Of a DNA stretch of 64,000 nt, positions 24,391 through 34,809 are shown piece by piece. How positions within the stretch are numbered: the stretch's first letter is position 1; every line of letters begins with the position of its first letter. The stretch covers positions 16,957,501-17,021,500 of the forward strand of contig OX439041.1 in assembly GCA_949317995.1 (NCBI GenBank), in the 5' to 3' direction. The position numbers were made by a program, and so were the translations under genes. A model generated the notes under the pieces. It did no database searches and was not told the origin of the DNA. It saw only the letters and a program-made list of their open reading frames with translations. Origin of the DNA: Acholoe squamosa. Lineage: Eukaryota > Annelida > Polychaeta > Phyllodocida > Polynoidae.

Positions 24391-25485
24391 TTACGGGATC
24401 TTAAAGGGCTGCGCCTCCCCCGTATCAATGGTATGTAATACCTTCGTAGTCTTCCCGAGTGGTTCACCTGGAGCGGCAAACGCCCTCTGATACGTAATCA
24501 ACAACTCTTTGAGTGTATCTTTCTGCGAAGGATCTTCTAGACTTGTATCTTCATACATTGTCTTCAGATATTCGGTCCATTCTTGTTCAACTGTCTCAAC
24601 CGGAAGGTTCAGGGAACAACTAGTCACTGTCTCAGCCAATGTAACGGTACCAAAATTGGCTCCTTTCTTTAAATATAAGGTCTTGTTACCGGTGTTGGAA
24701 ACTGGTATGACTGACCAAGCCCCATTGGCTACTATCCTGTCAACCGATTCCAATCCTATACCAGCCAGCATAATCATATCCGGCTCAATTACTGCATCCT
24801 GGTTCCTTAACTCGGAATTACTCCGAACCAGAACATCACAGGCCACTCCCGGAGGAATCTTTACAGTCTGAACGACGGACGCCACACTGCTAACTTGTCT
24901 CAATACACATTGTACTTTCACAGGATAAGGATGCTCTACACTCAGTTCACCAGTTCTCGGGTCCAAGACTGCTCCATACAGGGCCGCAAAGTCTAATCCT
25001 AATATCCCCTCATCCGCTATACCAGCAATCGTAGTGGTTATCACATACTCGTGAGTACCCTCAAATTGCAATTTCACACACATCCTACCATATGTTTGCA
25101 TCTTACTACTGTCGGCCGTTTGGGCGTTTCCTCCCAATAGGAGAGTATCGCGCACATCCGGTATAAGATCCGCTATCTTCCGAGAGACACCCGTATCAAC
25201 TAGGAATTCAGCGGGTCTTCCATTGATATTAAGCGAAACATACCACCGCCTTCCATGCAACATGGAAGGTACATCAGTTATTGCATAATCCTCATTATTC
25301 ACACCCGGGTCCCGTCCACATCCTTTTAAGTATTCCAGACAAGGATGGCCCGGGGGTAGGTGAGCACTACCAACTCTAGCCAAAAATTGACCTCCTACCT
25401 CCAATCCGGTACCGGGTTTCCCCTGTGCTCCCTGGGCACTTGTTATACCGGATTCCCCAATCTCCTGAGTGGGCTGCTCTACCAC
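24391..25485 (-). pseudogene. Element A aspartic protease and linker to RT
   Basis: Minus-strand frame of 364 codons. The retropepsin active site is LVDTGV (D97-T98-G99), preceded by GRRWYVSLNINGRP and followed by the GILGLDF flap-like motif. The C-terminal third is a linker to RT ending in FKIP before a TAA; RT resumes in the same frame 51 bp later, so the stop is probably a nonsense change. Elements B and E carry homologues. The protease would process Gag and Pol inside particles. Confidence 0.85.
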
Positions 25486-25595
25486 CTCAGTATTGGGTGA
25501 CTGTGTTACTCCATTCGCATCTGCACCACTGCTGGTGGTATCATGGCAAGTGACTATTCTGGGATCCTGTTGCTTGCCCGTAACAGAATCCTCCC

Positions 25596-28500
25596 TCAGT
25601 TTTCCTTATCCTCTACTGTGAAAAAAATCATCTGTGCTCTATACACCGGTTGCTCACATTCAGCAGCGAAATGGCCTAATTCTTTGCACCTGTAGCACCT
25701 TCTCTGGGACTTATCTACCCTTGGGCGTCGCAGAGCGTTCGTCAACCGGGTAACCAGATTCTCCATAAAATCCCCCTGAGCAGTTGACACTGCCATCTGA
25801 GGAGTAGAGAATGTGGGTAACTGTGGTACCGGTAAATGCGCCACCGGTTTCTGTGGCACCTCTAGTTTGGGTGCTACGGGTAATGCATCCCCTATGGATT
25901 TCTGGAAGTTTGTTTTCTTCTTGAAACCTCCCTTTCGGTACCTTTTCTGTCGATAATATTTACTGGCAATTTGTACAGATCCGATATATTCTCCATTATC
26001 TTCAGAGATATATTCGTAATCGGAGTCCATTGAACCAGACTCAACCGCAGCCGTGTGTTCCGGTATGGGCGGATCACTTTTAACTGCTGAAGCTCTTGCA
26101 GGGGGTGCATTTGCGCCTAGCAACCGCTTCTTTCTGTCATAATTTTTGATAGCCAGGAACAGATCACTGAAGGAGGTATCGTCCTTCCATTCATCCCAGG
26201 CCACAGTCTTATGTTCCGGATCACGGAGTCCGGCAATGAATTGAGTGAATAACTCTTGTATCCAACATTCATTGTCATATTCCCAATTAGGCCTAGCAGG
26301 TTCTGTAGTTCCAATCCAAAGACTTTATGTGATTCTCTGGGTTTCTGTGTCCGTCTCTTAAATGTGATCCAAGGATCTTCTCGGACAATAGAACCGAATA
26401 GGTAGCAGGCACACTCCAACAATTCGTTGTAGGTACCTTCTATCCCATATTCTTTTCTCCATCTGTTCAGGGCCACTTTACCTCCCTTACTAAGCCAGCA
26501 GACTAAATACGGTAATGCTTCGTCTTTAGTCCATCCGCTACAATTTACCTCGTCTACAAAGATTTGATAGCTATCATTCCAAGGTTCATTCGGATCGTAC
26601 GGTGGAGGTATCCGTCCCATACGACGCGCAGGGTTAGAACAACCCCTAAGCCGATTGGCTTCTTTTAGACTCCAATCCATTACTTCGACAACATCGGCTC
26701 CTTTACGATAGCAATCGATTCCCAATCCTTGAATGCATTTACTATTGTCAAAAATTTCTTGCATTCCGGGAGACATAGAAGAACGCCTGTTCATTCTCTT
26801 AGGCTTTCCTCCGTCTCCTTGATTAGCACCGTATGGGGTATTACCCCCTCCTCCTGGTCCTTCCGGTGGATATCCTCCACCTCCGGATCCTCCTAATGGA
26901 TATCCTCCACCTCCGGATCCTCCTGATGGATATCCTCCACGACCGGATCCTCCCGGTGGATATCTTCCACCTCCGGATCCTCCTGATGGATATCCTCCAC
27001 CTCCGGATCCTCCTGATGGATATCCTCCACCACCGGATCCTCCGGGTGGATATCACCCACCTCCGGATCCTCCTGATGGATATCTTCCACCTCCGGATCC
27101 TCCTGGTGGATATCCTCCACCTCTGGATCCTCCCGGTGGATATCCTCCACCTCCGTCATAGCCTTGGCTGCGTCCTTGCCCAAAATAATTTAAATTTTGG
27201 GTATTGGTATAACCGGTATTACTACCGTCATAGCCGTAGCTATTCGCTTGGTGTCTCCTGAAGCTATGGGAGTCACCGGCCGGAGGTTGACCACCATCGG
27301 CATACGTTTCTGTATGTGGGCTCTGTGCATTTTGCATACCTACATAAGTTGGACGAGATGGAGCATTCCGATAATGACCATCAGGCATTGTATTCTTTGT
27401 GGGAGGACGTGGTGTACTTGCTCCGGGACCAGGGGTGGGTTTCGGCGGGTCAGGTTGTTTCAGGTTATCATTCCGATTCCTGTCTTGTTTACCCTAACCA
27501 TTGTTATTTGAATCCGAAGGATCACCTGCTCCACCAGCGGCTGTCTTTGTATTCATCAAGAAAGGTAATTGAGGTACTGGTGGGGCTCTCACATTATTTC
27601 CGGGTGGAGTAGTATGGGAACCACCTTTAGTGGGTGATCCTGTCCTTTTAGGTGTGGAATCCACTCCATTTGGCGGTTTATTGGGATTATAAATACCGCC
27701 TGCCACAGGCTTATCAGCCCCATCGGTTACGAAAGGATTATACCGTGTGGGGCCGGCAACAGGTGTCGCACTCTGCGATCCTACAGCATCATTATTATCT
27801 ACTGTAGTTCCTGCCTGTAAACGACTAGCTAATTGTACGATTATTGTATCGTCTAATGTGTCAATTGCTTGTTGGGTTTGTTCTACATAGTCACCCAATG
27901 CCGCTGCAGTATTTTGTAAATCCTGCAGTTCGAGTAGATACTCATCCCGATCATTCATCAACTGTTCTTTATATCAGAGGATACCTATTCGGACAGTTTC
28001 ATTATCTTCGGCCTGCTTAACACAACATTCTTTCAGGCATTCGTATTCTGCCTGCAGTGATTCTTTTGCCTCAGAAATTGGTTTTCTTCTTCATGCAGTC
28101 GCTGCTTCAGAGTTTGTTTTTCATTTTCAAACTCAGCTCTCATATCTCGGAGATTTTCCAAAATATCCTCCTTCTCTTCGAAAGCTTCATCTTTAGCTCT
28201 CGCTATCAGGTTCAGTGTCTCGTTCATAGCCAGATATTGCTGGTTCATTTCATCCATTTCCCGATTGTATTTATCGTGATCCGGAACGGTGAAAGTAACA
28301 TTCCCAGTGGTAATCGCACTACAATCAAGTGGTGGTAAATGCCCTGGGACATCGTAGGGAAGCTCACCAAAGGTTACCTTCCTTGGCATAGGAGCCGGAT
28401 GATTTGGGTCATGGCTTCCTCCAGTTTCGAACAACGAATCTGCCAATTCTAAATTGACAGAATAATGTTGGTTAACACGTTCAGTCCGGTGTTTTACCAG

Positions 28501-28656
28501 GATTGATTCTGGGACATTTTCTTCACTATCTGCATAGTGAGGTATCGTGTCCCTCCATTGCTGGTCCCTGGAGGGCGCATTAAAATGCGCTGGTTCCTGC
28601 CGGGTCTCATCTGGATTGGCGTTATACGCCAATCTTGTACTCGCCTGTTCGGACAC
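25596..28656 (-). pseudogene. Element A gag
   Basis: Minus strand, starting at ATG 28656 about 35 bp after the primer site. In order: N-terminal region with a KVTFGELPY motif, a predicted coiled coil (about residues 130-205), a proline/threonine-rich part (27961 to 27494), a glycine-rich decapeptide repeat region (about 27150-26870), a capsid-like segment (26794 to 26117) beginning near MQEIFDNSKCIQGLGIDCYR, and a nucleocapsid with one CCHC knuckle (CYRCKELGHFAAEC, about 25655-25700). Frameshifts near 28000 and 26200 and in-frame stops at 27494 and 27053 inactivate it. Element B has the same domains in one open frame. Confidence 0.85.
26869..27152 (-). repeat. Minisatellite in gag: 30-bp unit coding a GGYPSGGSGG decapeptide
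   Basis: About nine to ten direct copies of a 30-bp unit (plus-strand core CCACCTCCGGATCCTCC). In the gag frame it encodes a Gly/Ser/Pro/Tyr decapeptide. One copy has an AGA or GGA to TGA change (27053-27055), stopping the frame. The alternative frame, rich in Asp, Glu and His, is an out-of-frame shadow. Confidence 0.85.
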
Positions 28657-28689
28657 TATGTGTCCGGGCTATACATTTCGCCGAACCCA

Positions 28690-28704
28690 CTGGTCATGGC
28701 ACCA
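28690..28704 (-). other. Element A primer binding site (tRNA-His type)
   Basis: Minus-strand TGGTGCCATGACCAG, one base after the 5' LTR. It complements the 3' end of tRNA-His (deduced here from the 36-nt tRNA segment in element B) with one mismatch. Confidence 0.8.
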
Positions 28705-28705
28705 G

Positions 28706-29085
28706 TGTAACGGGTTCCTTTCTCCTCTAGTCTATTGGACAGACCAGTCAACAAGAGGAGGATTCGGGTGTATGCGAACAGGGTTTTATTTCAGTTCAGA
28801 TGACACAGACGGCTACCCGGAGGTAGCTCGGAGAGATTGTATGAGATGCCGGATTCTCTGTTCTAGGTTAGAAAGCTTCGTACGGCGATGGTCTCACTAT
28901 CTCTGCCGCGGCGACTGTCCTCCTCTTATAGGTAGGGACAGTGGCGCCCCCCCCCCTGTGCCTCTCTCACACCACCCGAACAGATGCTGCCACCTATCCG
29001 GGAAGTGGAGGGCGAAGCACGGGTGGCTGACTCACCCACCAAAGGACCATAACGTAATATATATTTATATATGTATACCTCTACA
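28706..29085 (-). repeat. Element A 5' LTR
   Basis: 380 bp, TGTAGAGG...GTTACA on the minus strand, with AATAAA near the 3' end. It carries about 29 bp absent from the 3' LTR, including a run of nine to ten C around 28950. It is followed on the right by the target duplication CTTG (29086-29089). Confidence 0.9.
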
Positions 29086-29280
29086 CTTGTTTGAATCTAT
29101 CATGTAGTGATTCGACAAACAGCACGCTACAAGGGGCTTCTGGATTAATTCCTACTACCCCATACACCAAATCAGCGGGCATTATAATGTCCTTGCTGAA
29201 CACCAAAAGGTTGGGTGTACAATTGGTAGATGTATGGACAGTGATATTGTAGGCGTGCACTACAAATTCACAAACTTGCT
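29086..29280 (-). pseudogene. Element D integrase, central fragment
   Basis: The minus strand encodes the end of the integrase core and the start of the C-terminal region (FVVHAYN ... TNCTPNLLVF ... IMPADLVYGVVGINPE ... VESLHDRFKQ), aligned with the same stretch of A and B. It reads in frame across one CTTG into 1282 and below, showing that D was split by A. On the right it ends at a perfect palindrome (29271-29308), after which the sequence belongs to a plus-strand ORF3. There is no catalytic residue in what remains. Confidence 0.8.
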
Positions 29281-29308
29281 ACCCACATGAGTGTGGGTAG
29301 CAAGTTTG
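29271..29308. repeat. Perfect palindrome (17-bp arms, 4-nt loop)
   Basis: CAAACTTGCTACCCACA, loop TGAG, then the exact complement TGTGGGTAGCAAGTTTG. The left arm is the end of D's integrase; the right arm abuts plus-strand ORF3 sequence. It therefore marks a fold-back rearrangement junction. Confidence 0.9.
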
Positions 29309-29470
29309 AGTGACACCTTGAAAACCCCGAGGACTTATTTTGGTTACGAACATAGGACGAAGCTCGAGTATGCAGCTTCGAACTAGAGTAGCCGACGGAA
29401 GACTTGTCCATTCGAAGTGTGTGTGAATATTCATGAGACTGAGAAGAAGTGGTCCTCTAAGGATCGCTTC
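29309..29470 (+). pseudogene. Plus-strand ORF3 relative, 5' fragment (left of element B)
   Basis: Plus-strand frame homologous to about residues 485-545 of element B ORF3: a GYEHRTKLEYAA segment, then CPFEVC, the Cys pair of the first C2H2 unit. It carries an in-frame TAG and a TGA. It is interrupted by B at the CTTC target site; the frame resumes exactly at 40076 with YRHLVETH, the His pair of the same finger. It is therefore one gene split by B. Its start is missing, cut by the palindrome. Confidence 0.75.
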
Positions 29471-29847
29471 TGTAAGGGTTTGTGGCCTTACGGACCTGGG
29501 GGGTTCGGGTCTTACGGTTCGAAAAGAAAGAGTAAGACAGTATTCCAAGTGTATGCCAACGGTTAGTTTTATTTCTTATTGTACACTCACGGCTGCCGGA
29601 TGATGTCAGAGAGGCAGCTAATATCAATGAATAATGGTTTACATGGTGTGGAGGCCAGAAGGGCCTCTGACGTAGCGGCTGAGCCCTGGGCTTTATATAC
29701 GGACCCAGGTGTTTGTCGTCAGATGTCCCCACAGACCCGGATCAGTGCTGCCACCTATCCGGAACCTGAGGAACGTCCGACGACTCGACTCACCCGCCAC
29801 GTCAGACGGTACCCAACTCCTATGGTTTAATAACGTGTACCTCTACA
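29471..29847 (-). repeat. Element B 3' LTR
   Basis: 377 bp, TGTAGAGG...CTTACA on the minus strand. It contains a TATA box (minus-strand TATATAAAG, about 29692-29700) and AATAAA near 29572. It is flanked on the right by a polypurine tract (minus-strand GGGGGAGTGG, 29848-29857). Confidence 0.92.
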
Positions 29848-31378
29848 CCACTCCCCCAGACATTTAGGAGGGTGTTATAGTTATAATAATATTACTAGGA
29901 TAACATTTCTATATGTCTAAACCTTTAGTAATAGAGGTACAACCATAGGTATAACATTAACACCAAATTGAGTATGAAACGAATGTCATATATATATATT
30001 CGATAGTGAATGTAGTTACAAATAACAATTAGGATGTCAAAGTATTATACGAATTACTTGAATAAGGGACAGTTATGTGAAACGGAACTGTCAGTTAAAT
30101 TACTATACCATATAATATCATATTATATCTACGGTATAATCAATAAGACAAGTAATATGAATCGTATACATGTGATAATGACGGTTATATGTAACGGAAC
30201 CGCCGATAACAAATAAATCACATAATAACATCCGTATGTGTGTTTGTAGTTATTAATACCACATTTAAATACATATAGTCTTGAAGAAGACTGTTATAGT
30301 AACTTCACTATATAATGACATGTCGTATATTATTAACATACGAATCCGTTAAGGATTCCGTGAGTAGTACGAATAGAACCATTTATACCATACACTCGAA
30401 AAGAAAAGAAAAAAATCACGGTGTAGTAATGAATATAATAATAATATATTATCACCGTGTACCTAATAATCTTTATAGCACCAGATCAATATACTTATTA
30501 TACAGTTTGCCTCACAGGACAATAATGTGTGTATTCTGGTGAACTTTAACGGATTCTTATAATATCAATATTAATAATAATCAGTGATCCGTATCAAGAA
30601 ATATCTATGTACCTGTATCATAATATGTATCTAGTGAATATGCACATACATATATTATTATAGAAAAATAGAAATATGACATTATATACAATATACAGAA
30701 ATTATAGGTGCTGCTGGAGTCTTCTGCTGTATCCTCCGGGTACTAGTAGGTAGGTGTGGTCAGCTAACCACCGGATGGACGTGCTAAAGTTTATGGTTTC
30801 CATATATAGAGTGAACACGGTAGATGAATTTGGGGCAGCTACCCACAATCCTCTAGTAGTGCTAAAGTTTATAAGTAAATCCGAATGGCGTAGAATGTAG
30901 AATAATAGTCCGGATGTGTCAACTATGTAGAAAACGTAATTCCTTTTTAAGTTTAGTTGACATAAGTAGAGAATAGTCCAGTATAAGTTGATCCGGAAGT
31001 AATAGTAGTAGTTGGTATGAGTCCATTCGGGAGTATAGATGAGTTGTAGAGGTAAATCGTAAAGTCCATCCTAGTAAGTGGTTAGCACGGGTAACAGCAG
31101 GAGTCTGGAACTGGTATCCGGATACATCTCACAGCAGCAAGTCTACTATCGGATTGTTCATGGAAGAAGTTATAAATCCGAATAGACTATTCAGGTTGCA
31201 ATAAGGTTTATACAGCCTGAATTATACAATAGACTGGTCATAAGAGGGACCCGGAACACATGCCATAGGTGTTCATACACTAGTGAGAAAAACATTCGCA
31301 GACCTGCCGGGTTCTGCAAAGACTATATCTGGTTATGGGGAAAAGAAAAAATTATGGGAGCAATAACCCGTAGCATGC
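29848..31378 (-). other. Element B AT-rich 3' non-coding region
   Basis: 1.5 kb without coding sequence between ORF3 and the 3' LTR. Two related motifs occur at about 30745-30795 and 30831-30870; the latter (GGCAGCTACCC, AATCCTCTA, GTGCTAAAGT) is shared with element A at about 13026-13060. The rest is too diverged from A for me to align by eye. Confidence 0.6.
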
Positions 31379-34345
31379 TTAGACGGATTTCTTAGCATGC
31401 TTCTTCTTAAGAAGAGCTAGAGCCGACTCGGGAGTGCCGTCCCACTCGTCCAAGTCGACTCCGAACAGCCTCATGAACTTAGTGTTCAGGTTGGTGTTCC
31501 GAGTTATCTCCTCTTTTACACGTTTCTCCAGCACGTGTACATCCATAGCTGCCTTTTCTTGGGCAGCTGCGGCAGCCTCCTCCTGGGCCTTCACATCGCT
31601 CCGGATGAGGGTCTCGAGGCGTTGCTTTTCAGCATCCGCGACCTCCTTCATACACAACAGGGTGTCGTTTAGGAGACCCTGATGGAACTCGGTTGCCTTT
31701 TCGCGAACACACTTCTCCCAGTGAGTGTAGATGGCCTTCTGGACATCTGCCTCTCCCTGGCGAGATTTCTCAAACCAAACTTCTGCATTACCGGTTTTAA
31801 TGGTAATAGCATCTTTTGGTTTCGCAGGTGCAGCGACAGCCTTGGGAGGAGTTGAGGCGGCCTGTGGACCACTTCCGGGTTTAGGGCTCCCGGACACACC
31901 TGCTGTTGGTACACAGTAGGCAGGTGGTGCGTTTTGTTTCAACCCCATTTGCAGGTACATATTCAACTGCTCCTGGGTAAAGGTAACTGGTGGGGCGGCT
32001 GGAGCGGATGCAGATCCGGCGGCAGCAGATGCGGTGGTCTTCTTTGGCATAAGGCGACCATCCTTTCCTACCACCAAGGTCTGGCTCTCAGGTCCAGGTC
32101 CCTGGTTTAAGGACGGAAAGTTTCGAGAACTAACTTTCCCAGGCTTAGATACGGCTCCAGCGTATCCGGCAGGTTCGGGCTTCTTGAACACCGGAGTGCC
32201 CTGAGCCTGCTCTGCGGGGTGCCTAGCCAGAGGGGACCTGGAACGGTCCTCTGCTCTGACTTTCGATTTGGTGGTGCCCTGACCATTACCGTTGCCGCCA
32301 CGGTTCTGATCTCTCCTGCTCCTTTCACGAGCTCTCTTTGCATCCTTTCCGGATTCCTCGCATTTCTGCCAGAGAGACTCGTGCATGTCCAGTTTACCCT
32401 TTCCAGGAGTCAGGACTATCTTTGCTCGGAGTTTCGAATCCTTGGTCTTCGGAACTTCGCAGAGGACTTGGTCCCCCGGTCGGATCTTAGACCAAGCATC
32501 CTCGCTCAGACTGTCGAACTCTTTCATGAGTTCCTGATGAAGCTCCATGATGCGCTTCCGTGCCCCGTCCAAACCTTCTGCGTGGCATTTCTTCTGGTGT
32601 CTAGCCAGATCACTACGTCGGTTGTATTGCACCTTCGTAGTACACTTCTTGCCCTTCTTACCATAACTCGGATCACAAATGTAAACCGGGTGATGGTGGA
32701 AGTGGGCCTCTACCAGATGCCATTGAAACCGGGCTGGAGTACTCCAGGTCCGGATCATGACATCACTCGCATCCTGGCAGATAGAGAAGGGACAGGACTT
32801 TTGGTCGTCACCGTACCACTTCTCTAAAGCCCAACGCAGCTTCCTCCTCTGGGTATAAGTGTAATACCCTTCGGTGTGGTTTAGCATAAGCCACATCTTT
32901 CGATAGGCTTTGCTCGGATTGGGATCCTCGCCCGAAAGACGCATCCAATCTTCATCGTCTGACTCATCATTTTTATTGACTGAGTCCGGGCAGGCATAGA
33001 GGGTAGAGCCGTCCTTCTTTACTCCATACGCACAGTCGGAGAAGCACGTCGGAATCCGGGATTTGAATCCGGACTTGGCGTTAGCCCAGCGTTCGGCCTC
33101 GGTTTGAGTTGATGGAGTGGCCTTCTCATCATACTCAACCGAGGACTCGTGCACAGACTCCTCGTCAGACGATTTAACCTCCATGGCAAAACTACCAGTG
33201 GCTGAAGTGCTGGGTTTCGGCTCGGCTCTAGCAGAATCCGGGAGATTCTTAAGCTTCCGAGCAGCGGACCTTCGGTTCTTGCTGACCTTCCAGTCTTCCT
33301 CCGGTTCCTGGGTTCCGGATGCGCTGGAGGTCGAGGCTTCTACCTGTGTGGTAGTACTGCCGGTGGCTGGTGTAGCACTGGCTGAACTCCTGGCGGCAAG
33401 TTTCAGGTCGGGGATAGGAGGTGCGGGTACTTCCGCGGCCCTCTTAGCCTCTTCCTGAGCCTCCCGTTCGGCAGTCATTCGACGGACGATAACCGTCCGA
33501 AGGGCTGCGCCTCGGTCCAAACCGATTAGTGACGTGTTCTGGACGTCCACTAATTCTTGCTCGGTAATATAAATACCTTCATCCCACTGCTCGAAGTTAG
33601 CAGCGGCCTCCCGATACTCCTTAGTGGTCCGGTACTGGGGCCGGTTAGCACAAGGGCGTGGGTAAGTCTGCCCCTCGGAATCCGAGACGCAGCCTACCCA
33701 GTTGATGTTCGTAGCCTTGACGTTCCACAGGGACTTGTCAGGCTTCGGGTACGTTCCGAGCTCGAAGGCTCGGTTGGCTTCATACACTGTCTTGCGGAAG
33801 GCAGCGTCTACCATAAGTCCCCGTTGGAACCACGGCCAGTCTCGAAGCCACTCGGGAGGCGTTCTGATCAGCTGGTCGGGAACCATAACGCCCTCAACAG
33901 CTATCCTAACCTTCGGGTCCATCCTGACTGGTGTCCCGTCCGCGTAGGTCACTTGTGCCTGCAGTTCCGGGTGGACATACAGGTAGCGACCATCGTACTC
34001 TACTGGGAACGGGTCAGCCACTGCTGGCTTCCACTGGTCCTCCGCGCCGTCGACTTGTGTGGTCTCGGACTCTGTCGCTGCGGGTTCGGCACTCGCAGTC
34101 GCTCCGAATCCCTCTGGTGGGAGTGGAGATAACATCTTCTCTGCCTCATTTAGTGAAAATGAAGCCAGTTTCTCCTCGAACGAGCGATCCGTGGATTCCT
34201 CCACGTCCATCATCTCGCTCTCTTCCTGTGTAACAGGAGACAAAGCTTCCGGAAAAGCTTCTGCGGACGGAGTCAGCTTATCCGGGTCACCGGATAGCTT
34301 GGCTGCAGCTACGGATTCCTCAGCCATGACTGGGGAATCGCCCAC
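31379..34345 (-). CDS. Element B ORF3: 988-aa C2H2 zinc-finger / coiled-coil protein
   Basis: Minus strand, uninterrupted, 464 bp downstream of the integrase stop. N-terminal 110 residues are acidic; residues 117-260 form a conserved domain (DGRYLYVHPEL, WLRDWPWFQRGLM); 300-420 is a low-complexity linker. Zinc fingers: C518-x4-C523-x19-H543-x4-H548 and C557-x10-C568-x14-H583-x4-H588, with a further conserved Cys pair at 438 and 452. A basic RS-rich and proline-rich part follows, then a coiled coil (about 870-960) and EWDGTPESALALL near the C-terminus. There is no signal peptide or membrane segment, so it is not an envelope protein. Nucleic-acid binding is the likeliest role but is inferred. 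I do not recognise the family; the start at 34345 is the first Met of the open frame. Confidence 0.85.
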   Translation of the reverse strand: MGDSPVMAEESVAAAKLSGDPDKLTPSAEAFPEALSPVTQEESEMMDVEESTDRSFEEKLASFSLNEAEKMLSPLPPEGFGATASAEPAATESETTQVDGAEDQWKPAVADPFPVEYDGRYLYVHPELQAQVTYADGTPVRMDPKVRIAVEGVMVPDQLIRTPPEWLRDWPWFQRGLMVDAAFRKTVYEANRAFELGTYPKPDKSLWNVKATNINWVGCVSDSEGQTYPRPCANRPQYRTTKEYREAAANFEQWDEGIYITEQELVDVQNTSLIGLDRGAALRTVIVRRMTAEREAQEEAKRAAEVPAPPIPDLKLAARSSASATPATGSTTTQVEASTSSASGTQEPEEDWKVSKNRRSAARKLKNLPDSARAEPKPSTSATGSFAMEVKSSDEESVHESSVEYDEKATPSTQTEAERWANAKSGFKSRIPTCFSDCAYGVKKDGSTLYACPDSVNKNDESDDEDWMRLSGEDPNPSKAYRKMWLMLNHTEGYYTYTQRRKLRWALEKWYGDDQKSCPFSICQDASDVMIRTWSTPARFQWHLVEAHFHHHPVYICDPSYGKKGKKCTTKVQYNRRSDLARHQKKCHAEGLDGARKRIMELHQELMKEFDSLSEDAWSKIRPGDQVLCEVPKTKDSKLRAKIVLTPGKGKLDMHESLWQKCEESGKDAKRARERSRRDQNRGGNGNGQGTTKSKVRAEDRSRSPLARHPAEQAQGTPVFKKPEPAGYAGAVSKPGKVSSRNFPSLNQGPGPESQTLVVGKDGRLMPKKTTASAAAGSASAPAAPPVTFTQEQLNMYLQMGLKQNAPPAYCVPTAGVSGSPKPGSGPQAASTPPKAVAAPAKPKDAITIKTGNAEVWFEKSRQGEADVQKAIYTHWEKCVREKATEFHQGLLNDTLLCMKEVADAEKQRLETLIRSDVKAQEEAAAAAQEKAAMDVHVLEKRVKEEITRNTNLNTKFMRLFGVDLDEWDGTPESALALLKKKHAKKSV

Positions 34346-34809
34346 GGGAGTAAACTACTCCTTTTTCCGGCTTTTACAGCGCCGGGGCCGACACAAACGG
34401 AGTCTGTCTACCAGGAGACAGACTCTGGAGGAGCAGCGAGTGGTTTTGCTAACCGGTAAAATCCAAGAAGGGAGCGAGCTCGACTGTCTTGGACGTTACC
34501 AAAGAACAATATGGCGACGGGCCAGCATTCGTGACGTCATTTCCCCATTGCAGGCGGGGTCACGAGAGGTCAGCCGAGACTGGACGCGGTGACGTCAACA
34601 TCAACAAACTGATTGTTTTTAGGTAATTATCGCTCACACCGATGACTCGTCCGGGGATTTAAGTGGAGATTATGGAAAGCTTAAGCCAATCCACCGGATT
34701 ATCCGTCCACTACCCATTGGTACATCATGCGGCGGCGACAAATAAGCCTTTCGGGTCAGTTGTCATCCGTTCATCTAAATGTAAACATTACACTCGTTGT
34801 GTATACAGG
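34346..34809 (-). other. Spacer between element B integrase and ORF3
   Basis: 464 bp without coding potential. It could carry a splice acceptor or an internal start for ORF3 expression, but I cannot identify one with confidence. Element A has a 273-bp spacer in the same place. Confidence 0.4.

Larger units (their letters stand above)
12136..29085 (-). mobile_element. Element A: Ty3/Gypsy-type LTR retrotransposon with extra ORF3 (defective)
   Basis: Minus-strand element running from the 5' LTR (28706-29085) through a tRNA-His primer site, gag, protease, RT, RNase H, integrase and ORF3 to the polypurine tract and 3' LTR (12136-12486). It is flanked by CTTG on both sides, within the integrase of element D. 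Without the LINE inserted at 14516-19262 it would be about 12.2 kb. Domain order PR-RT-RH-IN is Gypsy-type. Every coding region carries stops or frameshifts. The two LTRs differ in length (380 versus 351 bp) and at several sites, so the insertion is not recent. Confidence 0.88.

Noticed and set aside
26841..27183. Frames rich in EDIHQEDPEV or ISIRRIRRWR repeats
   Set aside because: They are out-of-frame readings of the 30-bp gag minisatellite; the gag frame gives the Gly/Ser/Pro/Tyr decapeptide continuous with flanking gag.
31379..34345. ORF3 as an envelope gene
   Set aside because: No signal peptide, no transmembrane segment, no furin-like site or fusion peptide; zinc fingers and coiled coil instead.
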